Assembly: GCA_965212595.1 (NCBI GenBank) | Contig: CBDBVE010000018.1 | Coordinates: 1-64,000 of the forward strand | DNA length: 64,000 nucleotides | Direction: 5' to 3' | DNA from: Poritiphilus sp965212595 | GTDB lineage: Bacteria > Bacteroidota > Bacteroidia > Flavobacteriales > Flavobacteriaceae | Program-made: the position numbers and the translations under genes | The notes under the pieces: generated by a model | Told to the model about the DNA's origin: nothing | Seen by the model: only the letters and a program-made list of their open reading frames with translations | Databases searched by the model: none | In this document: one piece after another, positions 26,155 through 37,000 of the stretch | How positions within the stretch are numbered: the first letter of the stretch is position 1 | How the letters are laid out: each line of letters begins with the position of its first letter

Positions 26155-29100
26155 ATGAATTTAGCGAAATTTTCAATTGAAAAGAACCGAATTACTATTA
26201 TGGTTCTGGCCACCATAGTACTGCTGGGTATTGCCATGTATTCCGGGCTTTCCAGAGATAGCATGCCGCCATACACCGTAAGAGTTGCTACCGTAGTATC
26301 ATCCTTCCCGGGAGCAAGCCCCGAACGCGTAGAGCAGTTGGTGACCGATAAAATTGAAAAAGTTGCACAGGAGCTTCCAGAACTTAAAGAGGTGAATAGT
26401 ACCTCAAGAACTGGACTTTCGGTAGTTTCTGTCACACTAAAAGATGAAGTGCCAGAACCTAAAATGCAAGCTGTTTGGGACCGCTTAAGGCGTAAGCTCA
26501 ATAGCATTCAGGGATTGCCTCAGGGTGTAAACCCAAACTTAAATGACGATGGGGTTGGAGATGTCTATGGGATTGTAGTTGGGCTCACCTCAGATGGTTA
26601 TTCCTATGCCGAAATGAAAGAATATGCAGATGACATCAAGGACGCCCTGATAAAATTACCCGACGCTGCCAAAGTTGAACTCGGCGGAGCTCAGGAAGAA
26701 CGGGTTTTTGTGGAGTTCGATAATGCGCGTTTAAAAGAATACGGCCTCTCGGCCTCGCGCTTACAACAAAGCATCACGGCCACCAACATCCTGAATTCTG
26801 GAGGGCAGGTGAACGTAGGAGATGAACGCATCATTTTAGAACCCACCGGAAACTTCAATTCTGTTGACGATATTAAGAACATGCTCATTTCGGTAGGAAA
26901 CAGTCAAAGTTCCCAATCTATTAAGTTGGGAGACATCACTACCATCAAAAAAGGCTATATAGATCCGCCTACCCAAATAGTAAGGGTCAATGGAAAGGAC
27001 GCTATTTCGCTTCACGTAAACTTAAAAGAAAATGCCAACGTCATATCGCTGGGAGAACAGGTAAACGCGGTAGTAGGAACCTGGCAACCACTGCTTCCTA
27101 TAGGATTGGAGCTTACACGGATTTCTTCGCTTGACACCTATATTGATGTAAAAGTGAACGACTTTATTGGGAACCTACTGCAATCTATCAGTATAGTGCT
27201 TTTGGTCATGTTGATTTTCCTGGGCATCAGAACCGGCTTTGTGATTGCAAGCCTTATTCCTATAGTTACTATTATGACCCTTATGATTATGGGGCTCATG
27301 GATATGGGACTTAATCAGGTGACCCTGGCTGCTCTTATTATGGCTCTGGGGATGCTTGTAGATAATGCTATCGTGGTTGCAGAAACCATCATGGTAAAAA
27401 TGGAAAACGGGATTGAGGCAAAGCAGGCGGCAGTAGAGGCCTTCTCTGAACTCTGGATGCCCTTGTTAATTTCTACGCTCACCACCTCCGCTGCATTTCT
27501 GGCTTTTTACCTTTCGCCAACGACCATGGGAGACATTGTAGGTCCCATATTTGTTGTAATTACCATTGCACTAATGTCTTCATGGATCATTGCCCTTACA
27601 GTCATTACCATGTTTTGCTATCTCTTTATCAAGGTAAAACGCAAGGGGGAAGGAAAACCCAGCCTGATTGATAGAGCTATCGCTTCACTGAAAGGTTATT
27701 ACAAAAACCTAATTCTTTGGGCTTTAGGTAACCGCTGGAAAGTAATTATTGGAATTTTTATCGCGTTTTTCGCCTCCATTTATGGGTTTGGGTATATCCC
27801 CTTTATATTCTTCCCGGACAGTGATAGAAACATGATCACCATAGATATTAACCTACCTGAAGGGAACAAAATAGAGCGTACTACAGAGGTTGTACAGTCG
27901 CTTGAGCGCTATATGAGCGATTCGCTAAAAACCAATGATACAAGGACATTGGGTATTGTAGACTGGTCTTCTTATATAGGCGAAGGTCCGGAGTCCTATG
28001 ATCTGGGTTACAGCCCAGATGAAGCAAATTCTAATTACGCCCACATCCTGGTAAATACCTCGTCTTTTAACGAAAACAATGCGATGATAGCACGGCTAGA
28101 TCGCTTTACGTATAACAACTTCCCGAATGCCGATATTAAAGTTGGACCTCTTGGTGCCGGGGGTGGGGGAACACCTATTGAAATTAAGGTGTCTGGGAGC
28201 GACCCCGATGAACTTTCTGATATCGCTGAAAAAATAAAAATTCGGCTGTCTCAGATTACCGGAACCAAAAATGTAAAAGACGATTGGGGACCAAAAAGTA
28301 AAAAGTTTCTTATTGAAATAGACCAAAACAGGGCTCAAAACGCGGGGGTGACAAGCCAGGACATTGCTACTTCTTTAGAAACAGTTTTAGATGGTTTTAA
28401 AACAGGGGAATATCGCGAAGATGATAAGTCTATCCCTATTATTATGCGTAGCGACAGCGATCAGCAACAATCGCTGGCCTCATTAGAAACCCTTAATGTA
28501 TATGCCCAGTCTTCGGGTAGAAGTGTGCCACTGCTACAGGTGGCTGCTATCATTCCGGCCTGGCAATACGCGAAGATCAAAAGGCTTGATTTAAGACGGA
28601 CAATTAACGTTTCTAGCGAACTGAGGGAGGGTGGCAATGCTTCTGCCATAACTGCCGAAATCACTCCCTGGTTAGATGAAGACCTTAAAAGCTGGCCACA
28701 AGGTTATACCTACGAGTTTGGTGGAGATGCTAAAAGTACCGAGGAAAGTATGGGCTCAGTAATCGGTTACCTTCCCGTCTCGGCCTTTATTATTGTATTA
28801 CTCCTTATTATACAATTCAATTCGTTCCGTAAGATGAGTATGGTTGTGCTTACCATTCCCTTAGGAATCATCGGAGTAGTCATAGGTTTGTTGATTTTCC
28901 AGGAACCTTTTGGGTTTATGCCTTTTCTCGGCGTAATATCGCTGGCTGGGATCGTCATAAACAATGCGATAGTGCTTATAGACCGGATGGAGATTGAACT
29001 TAGAGAATTAAAGCGTTCAGAACAGGATGCCGTAATTGCGGCTTGCCTGCAGCGGTTCAGGCCAATACTTCTTGCGACTTTTACTACTGTTCTTGGCCTA

Positions 29101-29274
29101 ATTCCTCTTTATTTAAGTGGAGGAGAGATGTGGGAAGGTATGGCCGTAAGTATTATGATAGGGCTGCTCTTTGGTACTGTCATCACCTTGCTTTTTATTC
29201 CTTCGCTCTATAGTGTGCTCTTTAAAGTGCATTACAAAGACTACGAATTCAACGAAAAGCTATTAGACGAATAA
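26155..29274 (+). CDS. RND-family efflux transporter, AcrB/HAE-1 type inner membrane pump
   Basis: 1039 residues, the usual size. Twelve membrane helices with two large periplasmic loops. It starts with MNLAKFSIEKNRITIMVLATIVL. The proton-relay Asp region on helix 4 is visible (MALGMLVDNAIVVAETIMV) and the second half has the matching helix (GIVINNAIVLIDRMEIELRE). It exports drugs or other amphiphiles with the adaptor and TolC fusion upstream. The 7-bp repeats separate it from the adaptor. The channel gene follows after 4 bp. Confidence 0.95.
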   Translation: MNLAKFSIEKNRITIMVLATIVLLGIAMYSGLSRDSMPPYTVRVATVVSSFPGASPERVEQLVTDKIEKVAQELPELKEVNSTSRTGLSVVSVTLKDEVPEPKMQAVWDRLRRKLNSIQGLPQGVNPNLNDDGVGDVYGIVVGLTSDGYSYAEMKEYADDIKDALIKLPDAAKVELGGAQEERVFVEFDNARLKEYGLSASRLQQSITATNILNSGGQVNVGDERIILEPTGNFNSVDDIKNMLISVGNSQSSQSIKLGDITTIKKGYIDPPTQIVRVNGKDAISLHVNLKENANVISLGEQVNAVVGTWQPLLPIGLELTRISSLDTYIDVKVNDFIGNLLQSISIVLLVMLIFLGIRTGFVIASLIPIVTIMTLMIMGLMDMGLNQVTLAALIMALGMLVDNAIVVAETIMVKMENGIEAKQAAVEAFSELWMPLLISTLTTSAAFLAFYLSPTTMGDIVGPIFVVITIALMSSWIIALTVITMFCYLFIKVKRKGEGKPSLIDRAIASLKGYYKNLILWALGNRWKVIIGIFIAFFASIYGFGYIPFIFFPDSDRNMITIDINLPEGNKIERTTEVVQSLERYMSDSLKTNDTRTLGIVDWSSYIGEGPESYDLGYSPDEANSNYAHILVNTSSFNENNAMIARLDRFTYNNFPNADIKVGPLGAGGGGTPIEIKVSGSDPDELSDIAEKIKIRLSQITGTKNVKDDWGPKSKKFLIEIDQNRAQNAGVTSQDIATSLETVLDGFKTGEYREDDKSIPIIMRSDSDQQQSLASLETLNVYAQSSGRSVPLLQVAAIIPAWQYAKIKRLDLRRTINVSSELREGGNASAITAEITPWLDEDLKSWPQGYTYEFGGDAKSTEESMGSVIGYLPVSAFIIVLLLIIQFNSFRKMSMVVLTIPLGIIGVVIGLLIFQEPFGFMPFLGVISLAGIVINNAIVLIDRMEIELRELKRSEQDAVIAACLQRFRPILLATFTTVLGLIPLYLSGGEMWEGMAVSIMIGLLFGTVITLLFIPSLYSVLFKVHYKDYEFNEKLLDE

Positions 29275-29278
29275 CAGT

Positions 29279-29941
29279 ATGATTTCCAAATTATACGAGC
29301 ATCGCTTTGAGCTGTTTTTGGGAACACAAGTCCTAATTTTGTTTGGATCTTTACTTGTACCACAAGAATTTCATGAAGATATATTACTGCCCATACTATT
29401 TCTTATAAATATCGTTTCGGGGATACTTCTTATCTCCAGGAAAAAGAAACTGATGTGGTTTTTTATCTTCCTCTTCGTGATTTCGGCTTTTAGTTTTGGA
29501 GGAAGTATGTTCTCCAGAGAAGGTGGTCCGTATATCTTTATTAGGCTATCGGTATATTTTGTTTTCCATATCATCGTAACGCTAAATATTATTCAACAAG
29601 TCTGGCGGGCAAGAGAGGTTAATAAAACAGTTATCATAGGTCTTATGAGTGGTTATATTTCTTTAGGCTTTTTGGCGTTTTTCCTTTTTATGTCGATTGA
29701 ATTGCTGGAACCGAATTCATTTCGGGGACTTTTAATGGAAAACGCTAGTTTTGATACAAGAGCGGATAACATTATGTATTATGCCTATATAACCTTGCTT
29801 ACCATAGGTTATGGCGAAATCGTTCCTGTTACCCAGGTGGCTCAGAAAGCGGCTATACTTGTGGGTTTATGTGGCCAGTTTTACCTGGTGATTATTACGG
29901 CAGTGGTCGTTGAAAAATACATCAAACATTCCTCCTCTTAA
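29279..29941 (+). CDS. Potassium-channel-like membrane protein
   Basis: 220 residues. Six hydrophobic segments are visible. The pore region at ~170-180 contains LLTIGYGEIVPVT, close to the K+ selectivity filter T-V-G-Y-G-D, placed between the last two helices as in the Ion_trans_2 family. No cytoplasmic RCK/TrkA domain is present. It starts 4 bp after the RND pump stop, so the two should be co-transcribed. A role in adjusting membrane potential when the proton-driven pump runs is possible, but this is inference only. Confidence 0.82.
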   Translation: MISKLYEHRFELFLGTQVLILFGSLLVPQEFHEDILLPILFLINIVSGILLISRKKKLMWFFIFLFVISAFSFGGSMFSREGGPYIFIRLSVYFVFHIIVTLNIIQQVWRAREVNKTVIIGLMSGYISLGFLAFFLFMSIELLEPNSFRGLLMENASFDTRADNIMYYAYITLLTIGYGEIVPVTQVAQKAAILVGLCGQFYLVIITAVVVEKYIKHSSS

Positions 29942-30010
29942 ACTGTAACAAATGGGAGTTTTTAGTACTCATTGGTATACTAACTTTTCTTTAATCCAAA
30001 GACACTAGAG

Positions 30011-31663
30011 ATGAAAAAAACAACTTTCCTTTTGGTTTTATTCGCATTTCTCAGTTTACAGCTGATAGCGCAAAGCAAATTTACGGCCCAGCAATGGCAG
30101 GAAGACTTAAAATTCCTGCAAGCCTCGGTGCACAAAGACTATCCTTTTTTGTTTAAAAAGACCACGGCCGATGCATTTGACAAGGCTGTAGATGAACTTC
30201 ATACGGCCATTCCAAAACTTGAAGAGCACGAGATCATGGTGGGCATGGCTCGCATTGTTTCTTCCTTTGAATACGGCCATACCATCTTAGGATACTGGGA
30301 AGGCGTAGTTAAATATCATCAGCTCCCGCTTGTCTTATATCACTATAGCGACGGTGTTTTTATACAGGGCGCTCACAAAGGCTACGAAGCGGCTCTAGGC
30401 GCTAAGGTGCTTAAAATTGAAGGGAAAGCTATCGATGAAGTTTTAGATCTAATGAGGCCTGTCGTTCCTGCGGAGAACGACCAGTTTGTAAAAGCCTATG
30501 GTATTCATTACCTGACATTTCCAGAATTTCTTCATGCCCAGGGGGTGACCAGCGAGCTAAAGCAGACGATATCATTTACGCTCGAAAAAGATGGAAAGAC
30601 TTACGAAGAAGCCATAAAAGCTGTGCCGGCAGAACGCTTTCCCAGGCAATACGGCATGGTGGTCCCTTCAGAAGATTGGTTAGAGTCTAGAGACCAGAGC
30701 AATACACCATTGTACCTAAAAAACCTGGATAAGATCTATTATTATGAATACCTGCCTGATAGTAAGACGGTTTATGTACGTCAGAGTCAGATCCAGGATG
30801 AGGAAGAGGAGGATATTCCTGCCTTTTACGCAAAGGTCTTTGACTTTATTGAAAAAAACGATGTGGAAAAACTAATTCTGGACGTCAGGCTAAACGGCGG
30901 CGGGAATAACTATAAAAACAAACCCGTAGTTACCGGGATCATAGAAACAGAGAAAATCAACCAACTGGGAAATCTCGTGGTAATTATCGGCAGGCGTACA
31001 TTCTCGGCCTGCCAAAATCTGGTAAACGAACTAAGCAATTATACGAATGCCGTTTTTATAGGTGAACCAACGGCCGAAAACATCAATTTTTATGGGGATA
31101 ACCGTCCGCTAGAATTGCCCAACACCAAAATGAATGCCTATATGTCTTTCGCCTGGTGGCAAGACAAGCCGCAATGGGAAAACGCAGACTGGACCACACC
31201 TCATATTGCGATAGATACCAGTTTTGAACAATACCGCAGCAACCAGGATCCGGCTCTAGAAGCGGCTCTTGCCTTTAGCAGCAATGATCTTGTTCTAGAC
31301 CCTATGGGACATCTTACAAAACTTTTTGAAGCTGGCAAACTTGAAGAAGTAGGAGCCGAAGCGAAGCGTATGGTTAGCGACCCTAAATATCGTTTCTTCA
31401 ATTTTGAAGAACAATTTAACCGAGCTGGCTATAATTTAATGGGAGGAAAGCGGTTCGAAGAAGCCATCTATGTCCTTGGCATGACGGCACAGCTCTTTCC
31501 AGAATCTGCAAATGTCTGGGACAGCCTGGCAGAGGCCTACTGGAAATCAGGCAATATAGAAAAGGCAAAAGAATACTACAATAAAGCCATTAAAATGGAT
31601 CCGGACGGACCAACAGGAGACAATGCGCGTGCTATGTTGAAGGAAATGGAAATGCAACACTGA
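30011..31663 (+). CDS. Secreted S41-like peptidase with C-terminal TPR repeats
   Basis: 550 residues. Signal peptide MKKTTFLLVLFAFLSLQLIA. N-domain at ~25-120 (WQEDLKFLQASVHKDYPFLF). The S41 core has LILDVRLNGGGN (~292) and the nucleophile region RRTFSACQNLVNEL, with GEPTAENINFYGDN in the place of the usual GxxTxG. The last ~100 residues form TPR-like helices (YNLMGGKRFEEAIYVLGMTA; VWDSLAEAYWKSGNIEKA). It probably acts outside the cytoplasm on peptides, but the active-site surroundings are unusual enough that activity is uncertain. A hairpin follows the gene. Confidence 0.85.
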   Translation: MKKTTFLLVLFAFLSLQLIAQSKFTAQQWQEDLKFLQASVHKDYPFLFKKTTADAFDKAVDELHTAIPKLEEHEIMVGMARIVSSFEYGHTILGYWEGVVKYHQLPLVLYHYSDGVFIQGAHKGYEAALGAKVLKIEGKAIDEVLDLMRPVVPAENDQFVKAYGIHYLTFPEFLHAQGVTSELKQTISFTLEKDGKTYEEAIKAVPAERFPRQYGMVVPSEDWLESRDQSNTPLYLKNLDKIYYYEYLPDSKTVYVRQSQIQDEEEEDIPAFYAKVFDFIEKNDVEKLILDVRLNGGGNNYKNKPVVTGIIETEKINQLGNLVVIIGRRTFSACQNLVNELSNYTNAVFIGEPTAENINFYGDNRPLELPNTKMNAYMSFAWWQDKPQWENADWTTPHIAIDTSFEQYRSNQDPALEAALAFSSNDLVLDPMGHLTKLFEAGKLEEVGAEAKRMVSDPKYRFFNFEEQFNRAGYNLMGGKRFEEAIYVLGMTAQLFPESANVWDSLAEAYWKSGNIEKAKEYYNKAIKMDPDGPTGDNARAMLKEMEMQH

Positions 31664-31690
31664 CAAACTTCAAAACTGATTGGAGAATAG

Positions 31691-31735
31691 ACGCCCTGTT
31701 ATAGGCTAATCCTTGTTAAACAGGGCGTTAAAGTT
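31691..31735 (+). terminator. Probable terminator after the S41-TPR gene
   Basis: ACGCCCTGTT (31691-31700) pairs exactly with AACAGGGCGT (31719-31728) around an 18-nt loop; the tail (TAAAGTTTAGTT) is only partly T-rich. Confidence 0.55.
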
Positions 31736-31812
31736 TAGTTAATTGGGAATTTGGAGGTTTTTTTGGTTTTCAAAAAGCGATATTTTTAGGAAAACTACTA
31801 ATCCGAATTCTA

Positions 31813-32931
31813 ATGAGAAAACTATTCGCAGGTCTAGGTTTGCTCGTGATTGTATTGATCAGCATTTCTGCAACCAAAGACAACACTTCAACAGATCTTA
31901 AGGAAGGATTTACGGTGGGCGACCCCGAAATTGCTTCAATCAATAAACTCAGCTTTGGCCCAGAAGGGATTCTCTTCCTTGGAGATTCAAAGAATGCCGC
32001 AATTTATGCTTTAGACACCAAGGATGTTGAGCCTAAAGAAACAGCTGACGAAATACGGATGGAAGGCTTTGACAAAAAGCTTGCGGCCTCATTAGGTACA
32101 ACAAGTGAAAATGTTAAGGTATACGATATGGCGGTAAACCCTATCTCTAAGGCGGTTTATTTCTCCGTAGCCGTTACCGATGGTACGCCTGTATTATTGA
32201 AATTAAATGGAGAACAACTCGAAAACGTTTCCCTGAAAAATGTCAGCTATTCCAAAATTGGTATTGCGGATCCCATTGCAAAAGACGCTAAGGACAAATG
32301 GGACAGAGAACTTAGAGTCTGGGCTATTTCCGACTTAAAATATCATAAAGGGAAAGTACTGGTTTCAGGCCTTTCAAACAAAGAATTCAGATCTACCTTC
32401 AGAAGTATTCCTTTTCCGTTTAATGATGAACAAGACTATGCTTCTCTTGAAGTTTGGCATGCAGCGCATGGCCAATATGAGACTTTCGCGCCCATTAAAA
32501 CCTTTGATATTATTAAACTTAAAGGAAAAGATTACCTGATGGCGAGTTATACGTGTACGCCATTAGTTTTGTTTCCCTTAGACGAACTTAAAAACGGGAC
32601 TCATACCAAAGGGAGAACGGTTGCAGAACTGGGTTCCGGGAATTCTCCTGTAGATATGATCTCCTATGAAAAAGGAGGCAAGCAATACTTCCTGATGTCT
32701 AATAACAACAGGCCGGTTATGCGCTTTCAATATGAGACCATCGCTAATTTTAAAGAATCAATGACAGAACCGGTAGAGGAGTTTGCAGTGGCCAAAGGTG
32801 TAGCCTATGACAACCTGCCCTTTCCTTATGTACTACAGATGGATCTGCTCGATGCGGCAAACGTAGTATACTTGCAGCGAACCGCCCAGGGCGATCTGCT
32901 TCTAAGAAGTAGGACTACCAAATGGATGTAA
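31813..32931 (+). CDS. Secreted protein of unknown function, probable beta-propeller
   Basis: 372 residues. N-terminal signal (MRKLFAGLGLLVIVLISISA). Repeated short segments such as INKLSFGPEGILFLGDSKNAAIYALD, VYDMAVNPISKAVYFSV and ISDLKYHKGKVLVSGLSNKEF look like propeller blades. No catalytic motif found. The next gene overlaps its 3' end by 10 bp, so both are probably made together and may work as a pair on the cell surface. Confidence 0.65.
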   Translation: MRKLFAGLGLLVIVLISISATKDNTSTDLKEGFTVGDPEIASINKLSFGPEGILFLGDSKNAAIYALDTKDVEPKETADEIRMEGFDKKLAASLGTTSENVKVYDMAVNPISKAVYFSVAVTDGTPVLLKLNGEQLENVSLKNVSYSKIGIADPIAKDAKDKWDRELRVWAISDLKYHKGKVLVSGLSNKEFRSTFRSIPFPFNDEQDYASLEVWHAAHGQYETFAPIKTFDIIKLKGKDYLMASYTCTPLVLFPLDELKNGTHTKGRTVAELGSGNSPVDMISYEKGGKQYFLMSNNNRPVMRFQYETIANFKESMTEPVEEFAVAKGVAYDNLPFPYVLQMDLLDAANVVYLQRTAQGDLLLRSRTTKWM

Positions 32932-34019
32932 TTCGTCCCAACTCAAAACGAAAAAAGATCAGGCCCGCCTTGGTCTTTTTTTGTACAACATGGTTTTTTA
33001 CCTCATGTGCTTCAGAAGTATTTATTGACGAGCTTCAAATACGATATGAAGAAGGGGCTGCCTATGGCGTACAGTTTGTTTCGAATGGCAGCAACGAATA
33101 TTTCCAGGTTTTCCTCCAAGGAGAAAAAGAGACAGCGGTCTTAGGCGAGTTCACTACGGTAGAAGATGAACATTGGTTTTCACCTGCCGTGGCCTTTACT
33201 CGTGGTAATACCTATGAAATCTACTACAATGAGACATTTGTAGAGGCTTTTACAATTCCGTTAGCCAATAAGCAAGACGCTCCTGAAATCGTAAACATCT
33301 ACCCAAGTACAGACACGGTTCCGGAAAATTTACTTAAAGTATACCTGCAGTTCTCTCAACCAATGCAAGAAGTGGGAAACGCTTTAGATTTTATAAAGGT
33401 TTTGGATGAAACAGAAAACAAAGAGGTCATGGTCTTTTTGGAACTTGAATCGGAACTGTGGAATGCCTCGCATGACAGGCTGACGCTATGGTTAGATCCG
33501 GGGAGAATTAAAACCGATCTTATTCCCAACAGGGAGCAGGGCTTACCTTTACGACAAGGACATACGTACCAACTGGCAATTTCCAAATCCTGGAAGGATG
33601 CAAAGGGAGTAAATCTCAAACAGGAATATCAAAAAGAATTCTATGTGACAAAAAGGGACCAGGAAACACCGAAACCAGCTTTATGGAAGATCCAGACCCC
33701 GAAATCTGAAACCAAAGACACTTTGAAACTGGGTTTTAAAGAACCCTTAGATGCCATTTTGGTAAAGGAGACCATTTTTCTGAGCCGAGATTCTGGAGAA
33801 GAGGTTGTGGGCAACACGCTCCTAAATGAAGATGGAACGTTTTTTAATTTCATTCCAATAAATAATTGGAAAAAAGGAAATTATATATTTATAATTAAAC
33901 CTATACTTGAAGATTTGGCGGGAAACAACCTCTTACATCTTTTTGATACAGATAATACGAGGCCGGTGGAAACATCAAGTGCCAATTCTAATCATGAAAT
34001 TAGATTCATAATTCAGTAA
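32922..34019 (+). CDS. Putative lipoprotein with Ig-like domains, unknown function
   Basis: 365 residues. A basic start (MDVIRPNSKRKKIRPALV) leads to a hydrophobic stretch and TSCAS, a possible lipobox (Cys ~29). The rest has Big_5/Ig-like bacterial surface features: IVNIYPSTDTVPENLLKVYL, FSQPMQEV, LTLWLDPGRIKTDLIPN and HTYQLAISKSWKDAKGVNL. Such modules often mediate surface adhesion. It overlaps the upstream propeller-like gene by 10 bp (the ATG lies in its last codons), which supports coupled expression. Confidence 0.65.
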   Translation: MDVIRPNSKRKKIRPALVFFCTTWFFTSCASEVFIDELQIRYEEGAAYGVQFVSNGSNEYFQVFLQGEKETAVLGEFTTVEDEHWFSPAVAFTRGNTYEIYYNETFVEAFTIPLANKQDAPEIVNIYPSTDTVPENLLKVYLQFSQPMQEVGNALDFIKVLDETENKEVMVFLELESELWNASHDRLTLWLDPGRIKTDLIPNREQGLPLRQGHTYQLAISKSWKDAKGVNLKQEYQKEFYVTKRDQETPKPALWKIQTPKSETKDTLKLGFKEPLDAILVKETIFLSRDSGEEVVGNTLLNEDGTFFNFIPINNWKKGNYIFIIKPILEDLAGNNLLHLFDTDNTRPVETSSANSNHEIRFIIQ

Positions 34020-34087
34020 CACTTTAGCTTGGGCAACACTTATTTTTTGGTAATTTTAAGCCTGGCTAACTCAAATAACAACAACCA

Positions 34088-37000
34088 ATGAGAAAAACTA
34101 TTCTATACGTATTTTTAGCTGTAATTTTTATGAGTTTAGGTGCCGCAATCCAGGCACAGGAAAAGAAATCCGATGACTTTGCCGGTTTAAAATTCAGAAG
34201 TCTTGGCCCGGCGCTGACTTCGGGACGGATTGCTGATATTGCCATTCATCCGAAAAATGAAAATGTATGGTACGTGGCAGTAGGTTCAGGAGGGGTTTGG
34301 AAAACCATGAACTCAGGAACAACATGGAAACCCATATTTGACGGTGAAGCGTCTTATTCTATAGGGTGCATCGCCATAGACCCGAATAATACACATACAG
34401 TCTGGGTAGGAAGTGGTGAGAATGTAGGGGGTCGTCATGTAGGTTTTGGCGATGGTATCTATGTAAGCCATAATGATGGCAAGAGCTGGAAAAATATGGG
34501 CTTGAAGCAATCCGAGCACATTTCAAAAATACTTGTACACCCGTCAGACTCAAAAACCTTGTGGGTAGCGGCCCAGGGGCCACTTTGGAGCAAAGGAGGA
34601 GAAAGAGGGGTATATAAAACCACCGATGGAGGAAAGAGCTGGAAGCGCACCCTGGGAGATTCAGAATGGGTGGGTGCAACAGACCTACTGATAGATCCAA
34701 GAAATCCCGATGTCCTTTACGCAGCAAGCTGGCAAAGGCACAGAACTGTGGCAGCTTATTTGGGTGGTGGCCCGGGTTCGGGAATCCACAAAAGTACAGA
34801 TGGGGGTGAAACCTGGACCAAGTTGAGCCAGGGTATCCCAAAATCCAGGCTGGGAAAAATTGGTCTGGCTATGAGTCCGTTCGATCCAGACAAGATCTAT
34901 GCGGCCATCGAACTTGAGCGCTTAAAAGGCGGAGTCTTTATGTCTGTTGATGGAGGTGCTTCATGGACCAAACAATCCAATACGGTCTCCGGTGGTACTG
35001 GCCCGCATTACTATCAGGAACTCTATGCTTCGCCCCATCACGAGGGGAAATTATTTCTCATGAATAATTACGTTCAAGTCTCCGATGATCACGGTAAGAC
35101 CTTCTTTACTATGAATGAGAAGAAGAAACATGTTGATAGCCATGCCATGGCTTTTAAACCCTCCGATCCTAACTATGTGCTTTTCGGAACAGATGGCGGA
35201 CTCTATGAGAGTTTTGACCTCACCAAAAGCTGGAAGTATATTAGAAACCTTCCTGTGATCCAGTACTACAAGGTTGCCGTGGATGACGCAACCCCATTCT
35301 ATCACATTTACGGTGGAACACAGGATAATGGTTCGCATGGTGGCCCTTCAAGGACCCGAAGTGGCGTAGGGATCTATAATCACGATTGGTGGATTACGCT
35401 GACTGCAGACGGGCATCAATCTGCCACCGAGCCCGGCAACCCGGATATTACCTATGGTGAATTTCAGCAAGGCTGGTTGTGGCGAGTAGACCAAACTACG
35501 GGTGAAACTGTTTTTATCCAACCGCAAGCTGGTTTAGGAGAACCTGCAGAGCGTTTTAATTGGGACGCACCTATCCTGGTTAGCCCGCACAAGCCTACCA
35601 GGCTTTACTTTGCTTCGCAACGTGTATGGAAATCAGAAAACCGGGGAGATGCCTGGGACGCCATTTCCAGTGATCTCACCCGAAACCAGGAGCGCCTGGC
35701 CTTACCCATTATGGGCGGTCAGCAAAGTTGGGATAATGCCTGGGATGTAGGCGCCATGTCTAATTATAATACCATCACCTCCCTCGCCGAATCTCCTCAG
35801 CAGGAAGGATTGCTTTATGCAGGTACAGACGATGGTATTTTACAGGTTACGGAAGATGGAGGCACCAATTGGCGTAAGGTAGAACTGGGAAGCATTAAAG
35901 GAATTCCGGCTACTGCATTTGTAAACGATGTTAGAGCAGACCTTTTTGATGCAGGAACCGTATACGCGGCCCTGGACAACCATAAGTATGGCGACTTTAA
36001 GCCCTATTTAATTAAAAGTACCGATAAAGGAAGAACATGGACGCTAATGAATGGAGACCTGCCTAAGCGTTTGCTTACCTGGAGGCTGGTACAGGATCAT
36101 ATAGATAAGAACCTGATTTTTGCCGCCACCGAATTTGGCGTGTACGTCACTCAAAACGGGGGTACCAACTGGAAAAAATTAAAAGGAGGAATGCCAACCA
36201 TCGCTATTCGGGATATTACCATTCAAAGGCGTGAAAACGACCTGGTTGCAGCATCTTTTGGAAGAGGGTTTTATGTGCTCGATGATATTACCCCACTTCG
36301 GCAATTAAATAGCGAGGTAAAGAATAAGGCAGCAACGCTCTTTGATGTTAAACCAGCCTATTGGTTTGTACCTAAAGACGAAGTCTACGGGCAGGGAAAT
36401 GCTGAGTACGCGGCTAAGAACCCGCCATTTGGTGCAGTATTTACCTATTACCTAAAAGATTCAATTCAGTCGTTGGCATCAACACGCAAGCAAAGCGAGA
36501 AGGGCAAGACTACTGTAGCTTTTCCAGGTTGGGATGCGCTTGAAGCCGAAAAATTACAGCAGAAGCCTGCAATTTTATTGTCGATAACAGATGCGAGCGG
36601 AAAGCTGGTTAAAGTTGTTAAGGGCAGCAACAAAAAAGGCTTCAATAGAGTTAGCTGGGGGTTAGACGTTGCCGATAGAAGTGGAGTAAGTCTTCAACCT
36701 CCAAAACCTGTAGAAGATTATTTTAATTTAAATATTATGGCTACTCCTGGAGAGTACACTGTAATGCTCAGCAAACTTGTTGATGGCGAACAGCTGGTTT
36801 TGGCACCGCCAAAGAAGTTCAAAGTTGTGCCGTTGGCCAAAGGGGCCTTAGAGGGCGCAGCATATGAAGACATAACATCTTTTAGAACAGACTTCGAAGC
36901 ATTTCAGCAAGATTTGAATGCCACCCAAAAGGTACTTGAGCAAAACAAATTAAAGGTAGGAGCCATGCAGAGGGCACTTCAAAAAGCCACAAGCCCGTCT

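Noticed and set aside
34359..34841. 160-codon minus-strand frame inside the BNR-propeller gene
   Set aside because: Cys/Pro/His-rich shadow of the Gly/Trp/Asp-rich propeller blades on the other strand; no family match.
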